DNA of 64,000 nt from Streptomyces sp. SID8352 (GTDB taxonomy: Bacteria > Actinomycetota > Actinomycetes > Streptomycetales > Streptomycetaceae), in assembly GCF_009862265.1 (NCBI RefSeq), contig NZ_WWGX01000001.1, positions 62,001 to 126,000 on the forward strand, given 5' to 3'. The position numbers were made by a program, and so were the translations under genes. Of the stretch, positions 61,737-64,000 are shown piece after piece. Under the pieces are notes generated by a model, which did no database searches, had not been told where the DNA came from, and was given only the letters and a program-made list of their open reading frames with translations. The stretch's first letter is position 1; every line of letters starts with the position of its first letter.

Positions 61737-62573
61737 CCGGGCAGGGTAACGGCCGTCCGGCGGCGGCCCGGGGACCGGGGTGCGGGCGTCCGCCGGGCCG
61801 GGAGCCCGGTGTCCCGGTGCCTCGGTGCCTCGGTGCCTCGGTGCCTCGGGGACGGTGGGCCGAAGCCGGAAGCCGGAAGCCGGAAGCCGGAAGCCGGAAG
61901 CCGGAAGCCGGAAGCGGTAGCCGAGCAGAGCAGGGCAAGGCAGGTACCCGGCCGGACCCGGGACCCGCCCCCCCGGGCCGGGACCCACGCGGGCCATGGG
62001 CCCGCCGTGCCCGGGGGCTCACCGGAACCAGGGGTTCATCCGGGCCAGGGACCCACCCGGACCAGGGAAGCGCGCGGGCCGAGGATCCGCCGGGACCAGG
62101 GGCTCATCCGGGCCGGGGACCTACCGGAGCCAAGGCGCGCCTGGGACATGGGCCCGCTCAGGCCCGTGACCCGCCGCCTCCGGGACCCGCCCGAAGCAGG
62201 GACCCACCTGGGCCAGGGCCCCACCTGGACCAAGGCCTGCCTGGTCAGGGACCCGCCAGGGCAAGGGACCCACTGGAACCAGGGAACCGCCCCGGTCAGG
62301 GACCCACCCGGGCCGGTGACCCGCCGCCTTCGGAGGTCGCCCGAACCAGGGGCCCATGCGCGTCAGGGACCCACCGGAGCCGAGGCCCACCCGGACCAGA
62401 GGCCCACCCGCGCCAGGAACCCGCCAGGACCAGGAAGGCACCAGCCCGGTCAGGGACGCGCCCGGTCAGGGGCCCGCCCCGGTCAGGCCCCCCCGGTCGG
62501 GAACCCCGCCCCCCGGTCGGGAACCCCGCCCCCCGGTCGGGAACCTCGCCCCCCGCCAGGGACCCCGCCCCGG
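61737..62573. repeat. Large repeat-only intergenic region
   Basis: Three kinds of array follow one another: four copies of the 9-10-mer CGGTGCCTCG (about 61815-61850), about seven copies of the heptamer GCCGGAA (61864-61915), and then some 600 bases of degenerate units such as GGGACCCACCCGGGCCAG. Three near-identical 20-mers GGTCGGGAACCCCGCCCCCC close it (about 62495-62560). No coding pattern; both strands are open by chance. Confidence 0.85.
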
Positions 62574-63245
62574 TCAGGGGCTGAGCCGTTCCACCCGCCA
62601 GCCGCCCCCGTCCTCCGCGGCCGTGTAGCACAGCCGGTCGTGGAGGCGGTTCTCGCGGCCCTGCCAGAACTCCACCGTCCGCGGCACCACCCGGAAACCT
62701 CCCCAGTGCGGCGGCACCGGGACCTGCTCGCCCTCCGGGTACCGGGCCGCCAGCCCGGCGTAGGCCGCGTCCAGCTCGTCCCGCGAGCCCACCACCGAGG
62801 ACTGGGCGCTCGCCCACGCGCCGAGCTGCGAGCCGTGCGGCCGGGTCCGGAAGTACGCGGCCGTCTCGTCCCGCCCGGTCCGCCGCGCCGTTCCGCGGAC
62901 GATCACCTGCCGGGCCATGGGATGCCAGGGGAAGAGCAGCGAGACGTACGGGTTCGCGTCCAGCTCGCGGCCCTTGCGGGAGCCGTAGTTGGTGTAGAAG
63001 ACGAAGCCCCGCTCGTCGAAGTGCTTCAGCAGCACCGTGCGCGAGCTGGGACGGCCCTCGGCGTCGGCCGTCGAGACGACCATGGCGTTCGGCTCGAACA
63101 GCCCCCCGTCCGTCGCGGCCTGCTTGAACCAGCGCGCGAACTGCTCGAAGGGCGTGGCGGCCAGCTCGGGCTCGGAGAGTCCCTCGGCCCGGTACTGCTT
63201 GCGCATCGAGGCGAGAGCGAGGGGGATGGCATCGCGGTCGGTCAC
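62574..63245 (-). CDS. pdxH: Pyridoxamine 5'-phosphate oxidase PdxH
   Basis: 223 residues from GTG 63245, with AGGATGG 5 bases upstream. [15 protein letters not shown] [40 protein letters not shown] (FMN site), [20 protein letters not shown], and C-terminal [19 protein letters not shown] are PdxH hallmarks. It oxidises pyridoxine or pyridoxamine phosphate to PLP. Divergent from the citrate synthase gene across a short palindrome. Confidence 0.96.
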   Translation of the reverse strand: MTDRDAIPLALASMRKQYRAEGLSEPELAATPFEQFARWFKQAATDGGLFEPNAMVVSTADAEGRPSSRTVLLKHFDERGFVFYTNYGSRKGRELDANPYVSLLFPWHPMARQVIVRGTARRTGRDETAAYFRTRPHGSQLGAWASAQSSVVGSRDELDAAYAGLAARYPEGEQVPVPPHWGGFRVVPRTVEFWQGRENRLHDRLCYTAAEDGGGWRVERLSP

Positions 63246-63287
63246 ATCGCCATCCTGCCGCATCGCCCGCGCCCTCCGCCGGGAAAT

Positions 63288-63300
63288 GGCACTGAGTGCC
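63288..63300. promoter_or_regulatory. 13-bp palindrome in the pdxH-citrate synthase intergenic region
   Basis: GGCACTGAGTGCC has perfect 6-base arms around one G; GGCACT recurs at 63320. Located 43 bases from the pdxH start. Confidence 0.4.
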
Positions 63301-63518
63301 GCTCCCCCTCCCCAAACGTGGCACTCCGGGATATCGTGCTGGTTCCGGCCCCGCTCGGATGACCGCCTGCCGAACGGGGCATCACAGGGATGACCGCACG
63401 ACGACGGGACGCGGACGCGAGCCGCACGAACGGCCGCGGACCCTCCGCTCCGGTCCGCCTCACCCGGCGGTCCGAACCGGCCCGGTCGCCCCGCATCACG
63501 ATCACGAGGAGCCGCCTG

Positions 63519-64000
63519 ATGTCCGATTTCATACCCGGGCTTGAGGGAGTCGTCGCGTTCGAGACGGAGATCGCCGAGCCGGACCGGGAGGGCGGGGCGC
63601 TGCGCTACCGCGGCGTCGACATCGAGGACCTGGTCGGACACGTCTCCTTCGGCAACGTCTGGGGCCTGCTCGTCGACGGGGCCTTCGCCCCCGGCCTGCC
63701 GCCCGCCGAGCCCTTCCCCCTCCCCGTGCACACCGGTGACGTCCGGGTGGACGTCCAGTCGGCGCTCGCCATGCTCGCCCCCGTGTGGGGCCTGAAGCCC
63801 CTGCTGGACATCGACGCCACGCAGGCCCGCGACGACCTGGCCCGCGCCGCGGTCATGGCCCTGTCCTACGTCGCCCAGTCCGCCCGCGGCCAGGGCCTGC
63901 CCATGGTGCCGCAGCGGGAGATCGACAAGGCTCACTCGATCACCGAGCGCTTCATGATCCGCTGGCGCGGCGAGCCCGACCCGAAGCACGTGGCCGCCGT
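63519..64000 (+). CDS. Citrate synthase 2, 3' end cut off by the window
   Basis: ATG 63519, GAGGAG 8 bases upstream. 160 visible residues: [40 protein letters not shown] and [20 protein letters not shown] form the N-terminal part of a short (type II) citrate synthase of the kind encoded beside pdxH in streptomycetes. [20 protein letters not shown] is also family-like. Catalytic His and Asp residues lie beyond the edge. It condenses oxaloacetate with acetyl-CoA. Confidence 0.92.
   Translation, partial: MSDFIPGLEGVVAFETEIAEPDREGGALRYRGVDIEDLVGHVSFGNVWGLLVDGAFAPGLPPAEPFPLPVHTGDVRVDVQSALAMLAPVWGLKPLLDIDATQARDDLARAAVMALSYVAQSARGQGLPMVPQREIDKAHSITERFMIRWRGEPDPKHVAA

Noticed and set aside
63315..63345. 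TGGCAC followed by a spaced GTGC, resembling a sigma-54 promoter
   Set aside because: Streptomycetes lack sigma-54 and spacing is wrong; better explained as a repeat of the nearby palindrome half.

Overview
The window reads as chromosomal DNA of a Streptomyces-type actinomycete. GC is very high, third codon positions are almost always G or C, and GTG and TTG starts are common. Several families are typical of streptomycetes: futalosine-route menaquinone genes, a ScbA/ScbR gamma-butyrolactone pair, XRE/DUF5753 plus DUF397 pairs, DUF3027 and DUF2530. I see no tRNA, rRNA, integrase or transposase.

Layout. 1-17.4 kb is mostly housekeeping: a cut-off mycothiol-dependent maleylpyruvate isomerase-like gene, cutC behind a DasR-like site, a HelD-type RNA polymerase-recycling ATPase, an XPB-like helicase, a helicase-associated WYL protein, a HAAS-like membrane protein, a cold-shock protein, mqnD-mqnB-DUF2771, and an MFS transporter. 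17.9-18.8 kb holds a DUF3027 gene. 18.8-24.9 kb is a compact minus-strand RiPP cluster under one clear promoter: MFS exporter, S9 peptidase, a 39-residue precursor gene absent from ordinary ORF lists, a B12-binding radical SAM C-methyltransferase, and a DUF5825 protein. 25.3-33.3 kb returns to core genes: a sacsin/Hsp90-like ATPase, a P-type ATPase, a DUF2530 protein and an NCS2 purine permease.

33.4-37.1 kb is a second RiPP locus, of the ATP-grasp (Tgm, graspetide) type. It has precursor, ATP-grasp ligase and PIMT-like methyltransferase, and is divergent from an XRE/DUF397 pair with a perfect 19-bp operator-like palindrome. 37.4-41.2 kb holds an RHH protein, a MarR-MFS pair, a frameshifted GNAT pseudogene, thpR and a 27-residue membrane mini-protein. 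41.5-44.1 kb is a gamma-butyrolactone signalling locus: divergent scbR- and scbA-like genes with three candidate autoregulatory elements, plus a small Pro/Ala/Thr-rich ORF behind one of them. An orphan type I-E CRISPR mini-array (four repeats, no cas genes) follows at 44.25-44.46 kb.

44.7-50.6 kb carries a metallo-beta-lactamase lactonase-like enzyme, an SGNH hydrolase, a secreted membrane-anchored protein, and a TetR regulator divergent from a DrrAB-type ABC exporter. 50.7-53.2 kb holds a DUF6879/XRE pair and a truncated DUF5753 gene with its DUF397 partner. 53.3-64 kb carries a polysaccharide deacetylase, serC, a large FAD/4Fe-4S oxidoreductase with a duplicated linker, a NUDIX hydrolase, an EamA exporter, a P-loop kinase-like protein, pdxH and the start of a citrate synthase gene. 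Between serC and the oxidoreductase lies a phased cluster of DnaA-box-like 9-mers. Many intergenic gaps are filled with degenerate GC-rich tandem repeats.
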